Below are positions 56,575-64,000 of a DNA stretch of 64,000 bases, in pieces. A model generated the notes under the pieces. It saw only the letters and a program-made list of their open reading frames with translations. It was not told the DNA's origin and ran no database searches. A program made the translations under genes and the position numbers. The stretch lies in the IMG/VR virus record IMGVR_UViG_3300012009_000091, positions 103,070 through 167,069 of that record. One strand, written 5' to 3'. Position 1 is the first letter of the stretch, and the number at the start of each line of letters is the position of its first letter. This stretch comes from a virus.

Positions 56575-56883
56575 TTAGGAGGGCTGGAAGATGATCGCGG
56601 TCTGTGTCTCTTGTTCGAGAGCGTGTTTCATGTCAGCAATGGACGATTCTTCCTTGTCGGCGAGATTCTCAGCGATTTTGATGAAGTTTTTCAGGGCTTT
56701 CTCAGCACTCTTGAGCAGCGCCGTTCCTCCCTCTGATGTGAGGTCTCCACCGGCCATTCCAGCGCGGCAGAGGGCGATTGTCTTCAGAATGTCTAGAAGT
56801 TGTCTATGGTGACTGATCAAGGCCATGAAGATCTTCTGTAGGCCAGTGATATTCGGCACGCCGATGTGCGTGTCATAGAACAC
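56575..56883 (-). CDS. Hypothetical helical protein, up to 102 aa
   Basis: Leftward; the annotated N-terminus of the longer frame is inside the next gene, so the true start is GTG 56883 or ATG 56826. Helical throughout (GLQKIFMALISHHRQLLDIL, LLKSAEKALKNFIKIAENL). Probably a virion assembly partner of the 262-aa gene. Confidence 0.5.
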   Translation of the reverse strand: MFYDTHIGVPNITGLQKIFMALISHHRQLLDILKTIALCRAGMAGGDLTSEGGTALLKSAEKALKNFIKIAENLADKEESSIADMKHALEQETQTAIIFQPS

Positions 56884-56912
56884 GCAAGCCCGCGCCCACC
56901 CATCGGGCGTGC

Positions 56913-57701
56913 CTATGATTTTTTTATTTCTTGTCCTACGAACTGAGCATCGCTGACTGTGCGTCGTACTCGTTGCTCGAACCACGTGATGTTGACCATG
57001 ATCAAGTCTACGATGGCTGGGTTCTTCTGGAGGATCCATTGCAGACGTTTCTCAAAGAGTGTTCCAATGCTTTTCCAATCGCGGGAAAAGGCATTTGGAA
57101 GTTCGTTTGGGATATTCGAATCTCCGGGAATCTCGTTGTCGATTCTTTGAACTGTCAGGGCGTAGAGTAAGAATAGCCGGAGCTTCATCTTGGTGGTGGA
57201 CGTCATCGTATGCCCTACGATCTCGAAAATCCACCGATCGACTAAGGTGACTAATGTGGTTGGGATGGTACGAAGGACCAGTTTGATTTTGCCGGCGAAA
57301 AGGGGGACTTCTTGTTCTGCGAAGTCGTCCCACAGAAGTCGCGTTACGTCAATCGGTTCGAGCGACGCTTCGATTTTCGATCTCAACTGTTTGTTGTCTT
57401 CGAGGATTGGATCCAGATCTTTTAGTTTGGATCCTGCGTTGCCAACCATAGCAGCGATTCGGGAGGCGGTTTTGACTTCCTCTTCCGTTGCCGGTTGTAC
57501 GCTAGGGTTGGGGATTTCTTTCTTCTCTTCCTCTTTTGACTCCTCTACAGGAGTGAGGGGGTCTGCGTCGATCTCCTCTCCGCGGGCGATACGTGCTTGA
57601 CGATCGGCCTCTTCGGGAGTGTAGCCTCCGCTGAGTTTTTGGTTCTCAGAGTATCCGGCCCCGATACCCCGCTGTAACCGATCTTGAATTCTTGTTGACA
57701 T
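56913..57701 (-). CDS. Hypothetical protein, 262 aa
   Basis: Leftward; ATAGGAGAACCC precedes the ATG. A disordered Glu/Pro-rich N-terminal third (ESKEEEKKEIPNPS) is followed by a helical hydrophobic domain rich in Leu, Val and Arg. A structural or assembly protein is plausible. No homologue recognised. Confidence 0.6.
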   Translation of the reverse strand: MSTRIQDRLQRGIGAGYSENQKLSGGYTPEEADRQARIARGEEIDADPLTPVEESKEEEKKEIPNPSVQPATEEEVKTASRIAAMVGNAGSKLKDLDPILEDNKQLRSKIEASLEPIDVTRLLWDDFAEQEVPLFAGKIKLVLRTIPTTLVTLVDRWIFEIVGHTMTSTTKMKLRLFLLYALTVQRIDNEIPGDSNIPNELPNAFSRDWKSIGTLFEKRLQWILQKNPAIVDLIMVNITWFEQRVRRTVSDAQFVGQEIKKS

Positions 57702-57772
57702 GGGTTCTCCTATTGTTGGTCCTCTGATAGTACGTTATCTTACAGAAGGACGGTACATTATCGAGGTCGATT

Positions 57773-58081
57773 ATGGAAATCGCAAGTATCATTCACGATC
57801 GAATTCGTCGAATGTTAGAGAAGACCGCGGCGCCCCGGTCACGGTTGTCAACGCGGGCGCTATTGCAACATGGAAAGGATATCTATGGAGGTCCGGTGTC
57901 TGCTTCGGGATTGGTGCCTGGTCCGGCTAGTCTGATTGATCCTAGATCGTCTGGTTCTCTGACACGGCGATTGTGGTCCTGGACCGGTCCGACTAGTGCT
58001 GACTCCGCAGGTCCAAGCACCGTCTCTTCTGGTCTTTTGGAGAGACTTCGTAATCGGACTTCTAAGGGTTCTGCAAGCTAA
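57773..58081 (+). CDS. Small virion-type protein with KTA motif, 102 aa
   Basis: GAGGTCGATT precedes the ATG. IRRMLEKTAAPRSRL near the N-terminus is followed by a Ser/Pro/Gly-rich chain. Similar K-x-A motifs occur in other suspected injected or virion proteins here. Ends at a strong convergent terminator. Confidence 0.55.
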   Translation: MEIASIIHDRIRRMLEKTAAPRSRLSTRALLQHGKDIYGGPVSASGLVPGPASLIDPRSSGSLTRRLWSWTGPTSADSAGPSTVSSGLLERLRNRTSKGSAS

Positions 58082-58084
58082 GAA

Positions 58085-58132
58085 GAACTGGCTGAGGTGA
58101 TGTCGGATGACGTCACCTGGCTCAGCCAGTTC
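58085..58132. terminator. Bidirectional terminator-like palindrome
   Basis: Stem of 12 perfect pairs (58085-58096 with 58121-58132) plus 8 inner pairs with one G-U (58097-58104 with 58109-58116), between convergent genes. Confidence 0.75.
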
Positions 58133-58210
58133 AAGAGATAGGATGTCTGTGCCGGCGATGTGATGCGAGCCCGCCGCCAGTTTGGGCGACGAACCTGCAC
58201 GTAGGGCAGG

Positions 58211-58885
58211 TTAGCGGCGGGACCGCTTCTTCCTGCTCTTCTTCCGGCTCTTCCTCCGGCCCTCGTCCCGGTCCTCGTCCCGGCGGTCGTTCCGCCGGTC
58301 GACAGCACTCTCTAACCTTTCGACCTGTTTGGCCGTCTCCGTGGCGCTCTGGAACGCCTTGGCCAGGTTGGACTGGCCCAGGCCCACGCTCTCGGCGTGG
58401 GCCCTCAGGTGCTCCCCCTGCGTAGCCACCTCCTGGTGGATGTTTGCCAGGAGGGCCTTCTTGGCATCATCACTCTCCTGCTGTCCCAGGAGGTTGAGAT
58501 GCGCCTCCAGACGGTCATGGGCCTTCTGGAGGGTCGTCAGGCCGTCATTGGACGACCCTAAGCGGGTAAATTCCTGCGTTAGCAGGAGCACCCGCTCCGT
58601 CACCAGGTCTGGCATGGCCTCGACGTGCCCCCGGAGGGCCGCCGTCTCGCAGAGGATATCCTCTGCGAGATCATCGAGGTCGTCTACCTTATGGCGGACG
58701 TCCCCGATGACCAACCGGTTCCAGATCGCCAGGCCGACGCCGGCGGCGCTTGTCACGGCGCCGCCGATGAGCAGGCCCTTGTCGAGCCCGCTCAGTTTTG
58801 TGGTTTGGCCTTGCGGCCGGAGGTTTGTTGCTTCGACACTCTCCCCTGCGGAGGGGAGAGCTGTGACGTTGTTAGGATTTCCCAT
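58211..58885 (-). CDS. Membrane-anchored coiled-coil protein with basic tail, 224 aa
   Basis: Leftward; AAAGGAGAAAAAGA precedes the ATG. A transmembrane helix (about 37-57, GLLIGGAVTSAAGVGLAIW) is followed by a long coiled coil (60-195) and a Lys/Arg-rich tail (RRKSRKKSRKKRSRR). Probably anchors to membrane and binds nucleic acid or acidic partner. Pairs with the upstream membrane coiled-coil protein. Confidence 0.7.
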   Translation of the reverse strand: MGNPNNVTALPSAGESVEATNLRPQGQTTKLSGLDKGLLIGGAVTSAAGVGLAIWNRLVIGDVRHKVDDLDDLAEDILCETAALRGHVEAMPDLVTERVLLLTQEFTRLGSSNDGLTTLQKAHDRLEAHLNLLGQQESDDAKKALLANIHQEVATQGEHLRAHAESVGLGQSNLAKAFQSATETAKQVERLESAVDRRNDRRDEDRDEGRRKSRKKSRKKRSRR

Positions 58886-58903
58886 CTTCTTTTTCTCCTT
58901 TGT

Positions 58904-59233
58904 TCACTTCGCCAAGTTGGCGAAGCGATTCTCCAGTTGACGTCTCGACGCGTCGAACTCGTCTCTGAGCTGCTCCCAGCGACGTCTCGACGCGTCTAAC
59001 TCTTCTTGGATGGCCCGGAGAGCCTTGTCGATCTCCTCGGACCATCCTTCTAATTCTTTGACTCGGCTGCGGGTCCCCCCGTTGGACACAAGGGCCCAAA
59101 TGGAGAACCCGACAGCCCCAACACTGGCCATCAGGGCTACTCCTGATGACCAGCCCATTTCTGCGGCGTCGTACGCCGGACGGTGCGGTGGTTGGTGCAC
59201 CACAACGACCGGTCCGCCGCCGTCTTGTTCCAT
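58904..59233 (-). CDS. Membrane-anchored coiled-coil protein, 109 aa
   Basis: Leftward; GCGGAGGAGCCT precedes the ATG. One transmembrane helix (about 31-50), then a coiled coil. A DASRR element is encoded twice by near-identical CGACGTCTCGACGCGTC. Shares its architecture with the next gene, so the two may form a complex. Confidence 0.7.
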   Translation of the reverse strand: MEQDGGGPVVVVHQPPHRPAYDAAEMGWSSGVALMASVGAVGFSIWALVSNGGTRSRVKELEGWSEEIDKALRAIQEELDASRRRWEQLRDEFDASRRQLENRFANLAK

Positions 59234-59300
59234 AGGCTCCTCCGCGTATGGTAAGTTTTGGTTATGCTACTAAAAATATTTAGCAGCGCGTCTCTACCCA

Positions 59301-59307
59301 CTTATAC
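59301..59307 (-). promoter_or_regulatory. Leftward GTATAAGTG promoter core
   Basis: GCCGTATAAGTGGG on the complement, 68 bases before ATG 59233. Confidence 0.65.
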
Positions 59308-59327
59308 GGCGAAAGACGAAAAACTTC

Positions 59328-59357
59328 TTGACATTGGCAAGTTTGATAGATTAGGTT
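59328..59357 (+). promoter_or_regulatory. Host sigma70-like promoter candidate
   Basis: A perfect TTGACA (59328-59333) and TAGGTT (59352-59357) are separated by 18 bases. The start point would fall at about 59364, almost at the ATG of the MerR-like gene. Confidence 0.5.
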
Positions 59358-59365
59358 TTGCTTTG

Positions 59366-59578
59366 ATGAAGCTGATGGGAATTACTGAGGCAGCGGCCAA
59401 ATTGAATCTCAGCCCCTCGACATTGAGACGGTTAGAGAAGTTGGGTCAGGTTTCGCCCGGTAGAACGCCCGGCGGCCATCGACGGTATACAGAAGAGCAG
59501 CTGGAAGATCTGCGAGTGTATTTGGAGAAGAAAACGCTTCGTCGATCTGTGTTTCGTGGAGTCACACTAGGAGATTGA
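59366..59578 (+). CDS. MerR-type helix-turn-helix protein, 70 aa
   Basis: ATG 59366 chosen because the longer frame runs across a leftward promoter. Residues 4-55 form a MerR-like HTH (GITEAAAKLNLSPSTLRRLE, HRRYTEEQLEDL) with the SPGRTPGGHRRY wing. With the promoter 10 bases upstream, translation may be leaderless. It probably regulates the structural operon or its own gene. Confidence 0.65.
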   Translation: MKLMGITEAAAKLNLSPSTLRRLEKLGQVSPGRTPGGHRRYTEEQLEDLRVYLEKKTLRRSVFRGVTLGD

Positions 59579-59579
59579 T

Positions 59580-60419
59580 GTGAAAGGAGATCAGAATATT
59601 CCAGGTGTTCCACCTCCTGGCGTGTCACGAGAAGTTGATTCGCAAACAGGTAGATATGAACAAATCAGTCGGCGGGGGAGTTCCTTTAGCCAAGCACGGG
59701 AGGCGATTGAAATGACAGACGATCAACATCTAAAAGGCGGGCGACGAAGACGGCAGAAGCCCGTAGACCCCCAACGTCAACAGCGGCGGAAACGTCCCCG
59801 ACAGAGCCCCCACCCCCGTAAACAGCAGAAGCGGGTGCAGCGACAACAGCGCGAAGAGCCGCAGCGACCGCCGCGTGAAGAGCCGACATTAGTCCATCGG
59901 CCCCAACATCGAAAATCGGATCTCTTGGTATCCAGATCTTCTACTGCCCACCGACCTCGCTCTGGTCAAGGCGGAGACACTGTTGCTCTTCCTCCGCGGC
60001 GTCGGTCGGGAATGCGTACGTCGTACGCGTTCATCAACGGTGTGGACGGTCGAGAGTTTCAGTTCAAAAAGATGAGCTCGGAGTCCAAGACGGCGGAGGC
60101 GACCAACTACGATTTGGGCATGATGAGTTTGATCGCGTTGGTCCAAATCGCTCGAGGTGCAGATCCGGTGGACGTCCTCCGAGCTTTCAAACTCCGCATC
60201 GTGGATGAGAATGGTCAGGTCTTTTTTGACTTCCGCGATTTGGAAGAAGCGCCGGATCAAGATGCCCCCTTCTACGAAGAAGGCGAAGAAGAGTACGAAG
60301 AGTATGATGCTGTTGTGGACGACCTCTACGCGGAAGAGGCTTATGACAGTGACTACGATAGATATGATGACTACGACGACGACGACTACTATGAAGGGGC
60401 AGGCGGCGTAGGCTATTAG
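59580..60419 (+). CDS. Structural-operon protein with basic and acidic halves, 279 aa
   Basis: GTG 59580. A strongly basic, Arg/Gln/Pro-rich disordered N-terminal half is followed by a compact domain (about 140-215, TSYAFINGVDGREFQFKK and SLIALVQIARGADPVDVLRAF) and a Glu/Asp/Tyr-rich tail (YEEYDAVVDDLYAEE). The opposite charges suggest an assembly or scaffolding role. No homologue named. Confidence 0.6.
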   Translation: MKGDQNIPGVPPPGVSREVDSQTGRYEQISRRGSSFSQAREAIEMTDDQHLKGGRRRRQKPVDPQRQQRRKRPRQSPHPRKQQKRVQRQQREEPQRPPREEPTLVHRPQHRKSDLLVSRSSTAHRPRSGQGGDTVALPPRRRSGMRTSYAFINGVDGREFQFKKMSSESKTAEATNYDLGMMSLIALVQIARGADPVDVLRAFKLRIVDENGQVFFDFRDLEEAPDQDAPFYEEGEEEYEEYDAVVDDLYAEEAYDSDYDRYDDYDDDDYYEGAGGVGY

Positions 60420-60430
60420 AGGGAGGACGC

Positions 60431-60670
60431 ATGCTGCAAGTCAATACGGAAGGCATCAAAGTTGAAAGCCACAGTGTGGATGTCGACATTCCCTGGATCG
60501 CGCTGGTTACAGCGGGGGCAGTCGTAGGCCGCGTAATCCAATTCTTCGGGCGGACCTCTCGACGGGACAGGCGTTCGGAGATTCGTGAGGAGAGGCAGCG
60601 ATGGCGTCAAGAGTATGAAAGTATTCTAGACGAGATCCGAACGCAGCGGTCAATAGCCCGTGATTGCTGA
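60431..60670 (+). CDS. Small membrane/coiled-coil protein, 79 aa
   Basis: GGGAGGACGC precedes the ATG. A short hydrophobic stretch (about 23-40) and then a basic coiled coil (RRDRRSEIREERQRWRQEYESIL). Overlaps the next gene by one base. Role unknown. Confidence 0.6.
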   Translation: MLQVNTEGIKVESHSVDVDIPWIALVTAGAVVGRVIQFFGRTSRRDRRSEIREERQRWRQEYESILDEIRTQRSIARDC

Positions 60671-61449
60671 TGGCTAAGAAAACACGCAAGCAGAGAAATC
60701 GCCCGCGCAGGCGGGTGCCTTATAAAACAGGGCGAGCGGTAGTTTCACAGGATTCTTCGGCGCAATCCGGGACTATTCTGGATGATCGGTCCAGACGGGT
60801 GGGTCAATTTGCACTGAGTGACGGTGTATTTGATCTGGATACTGCTCTACAATCTGCTCAAGAACTTGCGTCCACTGCGCAACAGCAGCAGTGGGAAATT
60901 CGAGCTATCTTTGCTCTTCGCCGGCAAGATTCCCCTGTTCGAGGTGCGATAATCAAACCGATTCGCCAAGTCGGGCTGTTCTTGTTCAAGCCTCGAGGGT
61001 TGACAATCGATGTCGCTGAAGACGTGATTCATCGTCTCGGGTTCGAGGAGGCAGATATGCGTCTCCGAGAAGCGCGTGATGATGCAGGACGCGTTGTCAA
61101 AGATAAGTCGGTCATTTTTGTGGTTGAAGATCCTGCTGGTACAACGGGTGTGTCGACTATCAATCGGAATACTCTCGTTCGCCATCTGTTGAGCATGTGG
61201 AGAAAACCTCCAGTCAACACCAATGGGATCATACAGCTCTGGTACGATCGGATTAATATTCGACTTTCTCGCGCTGATCTGATGAAGACGTCCGCACGCG
61301 ATACTCTTTTTGGACACTTGCAGCATGTCCTCGAGTTGATGAAGCAAGGGTTTCGATACGATCCGTGGGCTGGAGATCAACCGAAAGAGGGTCAACTTCG
61401 GAGAGTTAACGAACAGGGGTTCGGGCCATGGGTGAAGGATCGACAGTAG
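60670..61449 (+). CDS. Hypothetical structural protein, 259 aa
   Basis: ATG 60670 chosen; TTG 60664 lies too close to the previous gene. A basic N-terminal tail (MAKKTRKQRNRPRRRVP), then an alpha/beta body ending LRRVNEQGFGPWVKDRQ. Near residue 115-140 VIHRLGFEEADMRLREA. Probably a head or portal-associated protein; no recognised family. Confidence 0.6.
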   Translation: MAKKTRKQRNRPRRRVPYKTGRAVVSQDSSAQSGTILDDRSRRVGQFALSDGVFDLDTALQSAQELASTAQQQQWEIRAIFALRRQDSPVRGAIIKPIRQVGLFLFKPRGLTIDVAEDVIHRLGFEEADMRLREARDDAGRVVKDKSVIFVVEDPAGTTGVSTINRNTLVRHLLSMWRKPPVNTNGIIQLWYDRINIRLSRADLMKTSARDTLFGHLQHVLELMKQGFRYDPWAGDQPKEGQLRRVNEQGFGPWVKDRQ

Positions 61450-61685
61450 TTATCCGGGTGGATGCACGAGAGAAGACTCCCGAAGAGCTGCTCATCGCGT
61501 TCAATCCGATCGTGGATCGATTTAGTCAGTGGATGTCTCAACACACCATCGTACCGCAACCGTTGATCCGTAGTGAACGAGAACTCATTCGCCAGTTTTT
61601 ACTCTGGCTATCCGGAGATGGTCATGCAGAAGACCAACCAAGTTCGGAAGATCAAGACCCCTCTCTCCAAGTCTCAGATTCTTGA
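61428..61685 (+). CDS. Hypothetical protein, 85 aa
   Basis: ATG 61428 overlaps the preceding gene by 22 bases. One small domain with LLIAFNPIVDRFSQWM and a helical end, then an acidic tail that overlaps the next gene by 62 bases. Confidence 0.55.
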   Translation: MGEGSTVVIRVDAREKTPEELLIAFNPIVDRFSQWMSQHTIVPQPLIRSERELIRQFLLWLSGDGHAEDQPSSEDQDPSLQVSDS

Positions 61686-62013
61686 GGCGTCTAAGTATCG
61701 CCTGTATCTCTTGGTCAAAGACGCTGTTGTACAACACGCTGATGATGGAGGCGCTATTCTTCCAGCGGGTCGGATGATCCATCTGTTAGATCCTCAGGCT
61801 CCTGAGCTGGAGGACGAATATCTCGCGCTCGAGCTCTATATTGATACTCCACAATACTGCGATCCTCGTTCCGGTCTTCCCGAGGGGGTAACTCACGCCC
61901 AAAACGGTGGGCGAGGGTTCCGTCTTCTCCCAGTTCCACTTGGACAAGAACAGGAGTGGCTGCGGGTCGCTTCTGAGAAGTATCACGCCAAAGATTCTTC
62001 TGTCTCTAAATAG
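61624..62013 (+). CDS. Hypothetical structural-operon protein, 129 aa
   Basis: ATG 61624 is preceded by CCGGAG; upstream starts are too near that site. Body with SQILEASKYRLYLLVKDAVVQH and acidic LEDEYLALELYID strands. Function unknown. Confidence 0.6.
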   Translation: MQKTNQVRKIKTPLSKSQILEASKYRLYLLVKDAVVQHADDGGAILPAGRMIHLLDPQAPELEDEYLALELYIDTPQYCDPRSGLPEGVTHAQNGGRGFRLLPVPLGQEQEWLRVASEKYHAKDSSVSK

Positions 62014-62101
62014 ACCCTTCCATACAGTTCCCTCTTCCCGCTTGATGGATTGTGTTGTACCGGCGATACTGTAAGCGGTCCTCTGCCGGAGCAATTTCAT
62101 C

Positions 62102-64000
62102 ATGATGGACAGTCAAGATATCAACGCGATCCTCGACGGCCAACAAGACGAGATGTGGGGAATGTCCGGTATGGGCGCATCTCCGTCGTATGGAGAGGAG
62201 TTCTCTGCCTCCGCTATGAGCGGCGTTGCGGAGATCGGCTTGCCGGCTATGGGATTTGGGGCAGCTGTTACTGGCTGGTCGGCTGCAACCCGCATGGGAG
62301 TCGATCCTGCTTTCGGAGCTCCTCGAGCTGGCTGGCGAATGGGGTCCAAAGTGGCCAAAACCTTTCGTGCGGGGGCCATTGCAAAAACTGCGTTGAGTGG
62401 AGCGGGCCTAGCTGTTGGTATGTTTACTGGCATACTGCCTGGGCTTGCTCTTGACGCTGCTGTGCGCGGGGTAGGTGGAAACATAATTGAGGGGGCTCAA
62501 TCCTATACGGCTACCAATCGATTTATGCAGCAGCTCGGTAATGAAACCGCTGGCTTTGGTGGACAATCCATTCTGGGAGTCGGAGGCGCCGCTTTTCAGA
62601 ACGCACAAGAGTGGACTCTTGAGCATGGGGCCGACGCGATGTCCAGTATGGGGGAAAGTACTGGTTTAGGGACGCAAGGCATTATGCAGATGGGCGGAGA
62701 GATGGCTACCAGCGGAATGCTGGGTGAGGTTCGCAATCCGCAAGAGTTCCTCTCTAAGTTCCGTGAGAAGCTTGGTCAAGTTCGTGAGGTGTCTCGTACT
62801 TTAGACATCTCTCTGCAAGAAGCAACGGCAGTGATGCAGCAGCTTCAAGATGCTGGCATTTCATCCGAAGGGCAGGTCGGCTTGAGTACGCGTGCGGGTG
62901 CAATTTCGGGGCTGACAGGTCAATCACTCGACGTTGTTATGGGCGCTGGTATGGAGGGGGTTCAAATGGGCGCCCAACTGGGCATAGGGGCGGACCGGTC
63001 TTTTCAGGTCGGGATGCAGAATCTCAGTTCGTCGTCTGTCATGTCTGGATTGGGGGCGATTGATCCGCGTACATTGGCTCGTTATGGGGGCGCTACGGGT
63101 CTTGCCCAACAAATGACTCAGATCGATCTGCAGATGGGTATGACCCACGGAGGTCAAGAACTCATCTCGCGGCTTGTCAATGAAGAGGGTTCTGGTTTCG
63201 ATTTTGCGCGTATGGGGACCGCGCGGGGAGGAGAACGTCCTGGGAGTCGGCGAGACATTGACCCGTACGCGATGGCCGATCTTCAAGAGGACTTTCTCGA
63301 TAACCAACGGGGCATTGTTCTGGGACGTATCTCGCAGCTGCGAGGAGAGTACACGGACGATAAGGAGTTCCATCGAGCTCAATATAGCTTTCTGCGAGAG
63401 ATGGGTATTGACGATCCACAGATGCAACAGGCCTACCTCCAAAATCTCCGATCTGCACCGACTATGGATCTGTTAGAAACGGGCCAACAGATCGAGAGTG
63501 ACGAGCAGATGGCCGCTGAGATACGGTCTCAAGCGCGTCAGGCGTTTAGTCGCGTATTTTCGGATATGGGTGATTGGATCAATGAAGCCATCTCTCAGCC
63601 CATCCAAGAGTTTGGCCGGACGATGGCCCGAACATTCGAGGAAGCTGGACAGGCCATCAGTGAGGCGTATAGCGGACGGCCTGATAGTCCTACTGGGATG
63701 ATTGCTCCGGATGTAGCTGCTCTACAAGAATATGGCCGCGGCGTATGGATGGGGAATTTCGATCAAGGATATTCTCGAATGGAGATCGCCGATTTTATGG
63801 AAGGCGGCGGCGCATTTGGTACGTTCCAAGAAGAAGATCGTCGAGGGTTTTTTAGTCGAAGTGGTTTGTTGGCAACGGAAGATAATCGCCTCGCGGCTTG
63901 GGCAGTAGAGCAGGAATCAGAAGGTCGGTTGGATTTGAGTGGGATGGGAATTCGAACAGCTCGGACAGAGGCACAGCGTCGCCGTCTTGAAGATCGTGGA
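62102..64000 (+). CDS. Large Gly/Met-rich structural protein, incomplete at right edge
   Basis: The frame from ATG 62102 (or 62105) is open to the end of the window (633 codons), so it lies beyond any closed reading frame. CCGGAG lies 12 bases before. Gly/Ala/Met-rich N-terminal helices (GFGAAVTGWSAATRMG, LAVGMFTGILPGLALDAAV), GMQNLSSSSVMSGLG and long charged helices suggest a tape-measure or internal virion protein. The true length is unknown. Confidence 0.65.
   Translation, partial: MMDSQDINAILDGQQDEMWGMSGMGASPSYGEEFSASAMSGVAEIGLPAMGFGAAVTGWSAATRMGVDPAFGAPRAGWRMGSKVAKTFRAGAIAKTALSGAGLAVGMFTGILPGLALDAAVRGVGGNIIEGAQSYTATNRFMQQLGNETAGFGGQSILGVGGAAFQNAQEWTLEHGADAMSSMGESTGLGTQGIMQMGGEMATSGMLGEVRNPQEFLSKFREKLGQVREVSRTLDISLQEATAVMQQLQDAGISSEGQVGLSTRAGAISGLTGQSLDVVMGAGMEGVQMGAQLGIGADRSFQVGMQNLSSSSVMSGLGAIDPRTLARYGGATGLAQQMTQIDLQMGMTHGGQELISRLVNEEGSGFDFARMGTARGGERPGSRRDIDPYAMADLQEDFLDNQRGIVLGRISQLRGEYTDDKEFHRAQYSFLREMGIDDPQMQQAYLQNLRSAPTMDLLETGQQIESDEQMAAEIRSQARQAFSRVFSDMGDWINEAISQPIQEFGRTMARTFEEAGQAISEAYSGRPDSPTGMIAPDVAALQEYGRGVWMGNFDQGYSRMEIADFMEGGGAFGTFQEEDRRGFFSRSGLLATEDNRLAAWAVEQESEGRLDLSGMGIRTARTEAQRRRLEDRG

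Noticed and set aside
1-64000. CRISPR array, transposase or integrase
   Set aside because: No regularly spaced repeats with spacers and no recognisable recombinase or transposase motif in any frame.

Overview
This 64 kb window is part of a large tailed-phage genome (or a prophage or metagenomic phage contig). The nucleotide-metabolism genes are deoxynucleoside kinase, HD-type nucleotidase, thymidine kinase and dTMP kinase. The DNA-handling genes are a DinG-like helicase, NAD-dependent DNA ligase, RNase HI and a RecA-fold ATPase. There is also an amidase endolysin, a holin with nested spanin-like genes, tandem virion or tail paralogues and a large open structural gene at the right edge. Genes are tightly packed with many ATGA start/stop overlaps. 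The host cannot be read directly. The formylglycine-enzyme-like proteins, the GAGTTT-type dTMP kinase and a secreted Cys-rich protein resemble, from memory, genes of Myxococcota and other delta-type Gram-negative bacteria. This is an inference.

Layout. 1-6.1 kb: rightward small genes, including an XRE regulator, a Myb/SANT-like protein, a CsrA homologue and a protein with two putative DNA-binding domains. 6.2-15.8 kb: nucleotide metabolism, an ADP-ribosyltransferase-like/GNAT fusion, DinG, amidase and a DHH-DHHA1 phosphoesterase. 15.9-24.6 kb: an amplified accessory block with two paralogues that share a repeat module, four pentapeptide-repeat genes plus one collapsed remnant, and two C-type-lectin-fold (FGE-like) proteins whose C-termini look like diversity-generating-retroelement variable regions. 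24.7-30.3 kb: an SMC-like ATPase, a secreted Cys-rich protein, small zinc-binding proteins and ligA.

30.4-40.5 kb is mostly leftward. It mixes isolated genes with long noncoding stretches full of perfect hairpins, a tRNA-Leu-like gene, and a P-loop protein that carries two Csx3-like domains (Csx3 is a type III CRISPR ring nuclease family). It continues with thymidine kinase, dTMP kinase and probable virion genes. 40.5-40.9 kb is a divergent intergenic region with 10-bp iterons, an AT-rich tract and a long palindrome. 40.9-51 kb runs rightward with tail/virion proteins, a pseudo-receiver membrane protein, the lysis cassette and a protease/pyrophosphatase-like polyvalent protein. 51-59.3 kb alternates strands (DUF932-like protein, RNase HI, RecA-fold ATPase, membrane coiled-coil proteins, a 400-nt structured RNA candidate). 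59.3-64 kb is a rightward structural operon that runs off the window.

A recurring GTATAAG motif lies 20-90 bases before many transcription units on both strands and is probably the phage promoter core. Leftward units often show the order hairpin plus T-run terminator, then TTTTTAG, then GTATAAG. The most interesting content is the tandem Csx3-like protein with its pseudoknot-capable leader and the neighbouring structured-RNA cassettes. The DHH phosphoesterase, the ART-GNAT fusion and the FGE-like variable proteins follow. All functions are read from sequence motifs and context only; no database search was possible.
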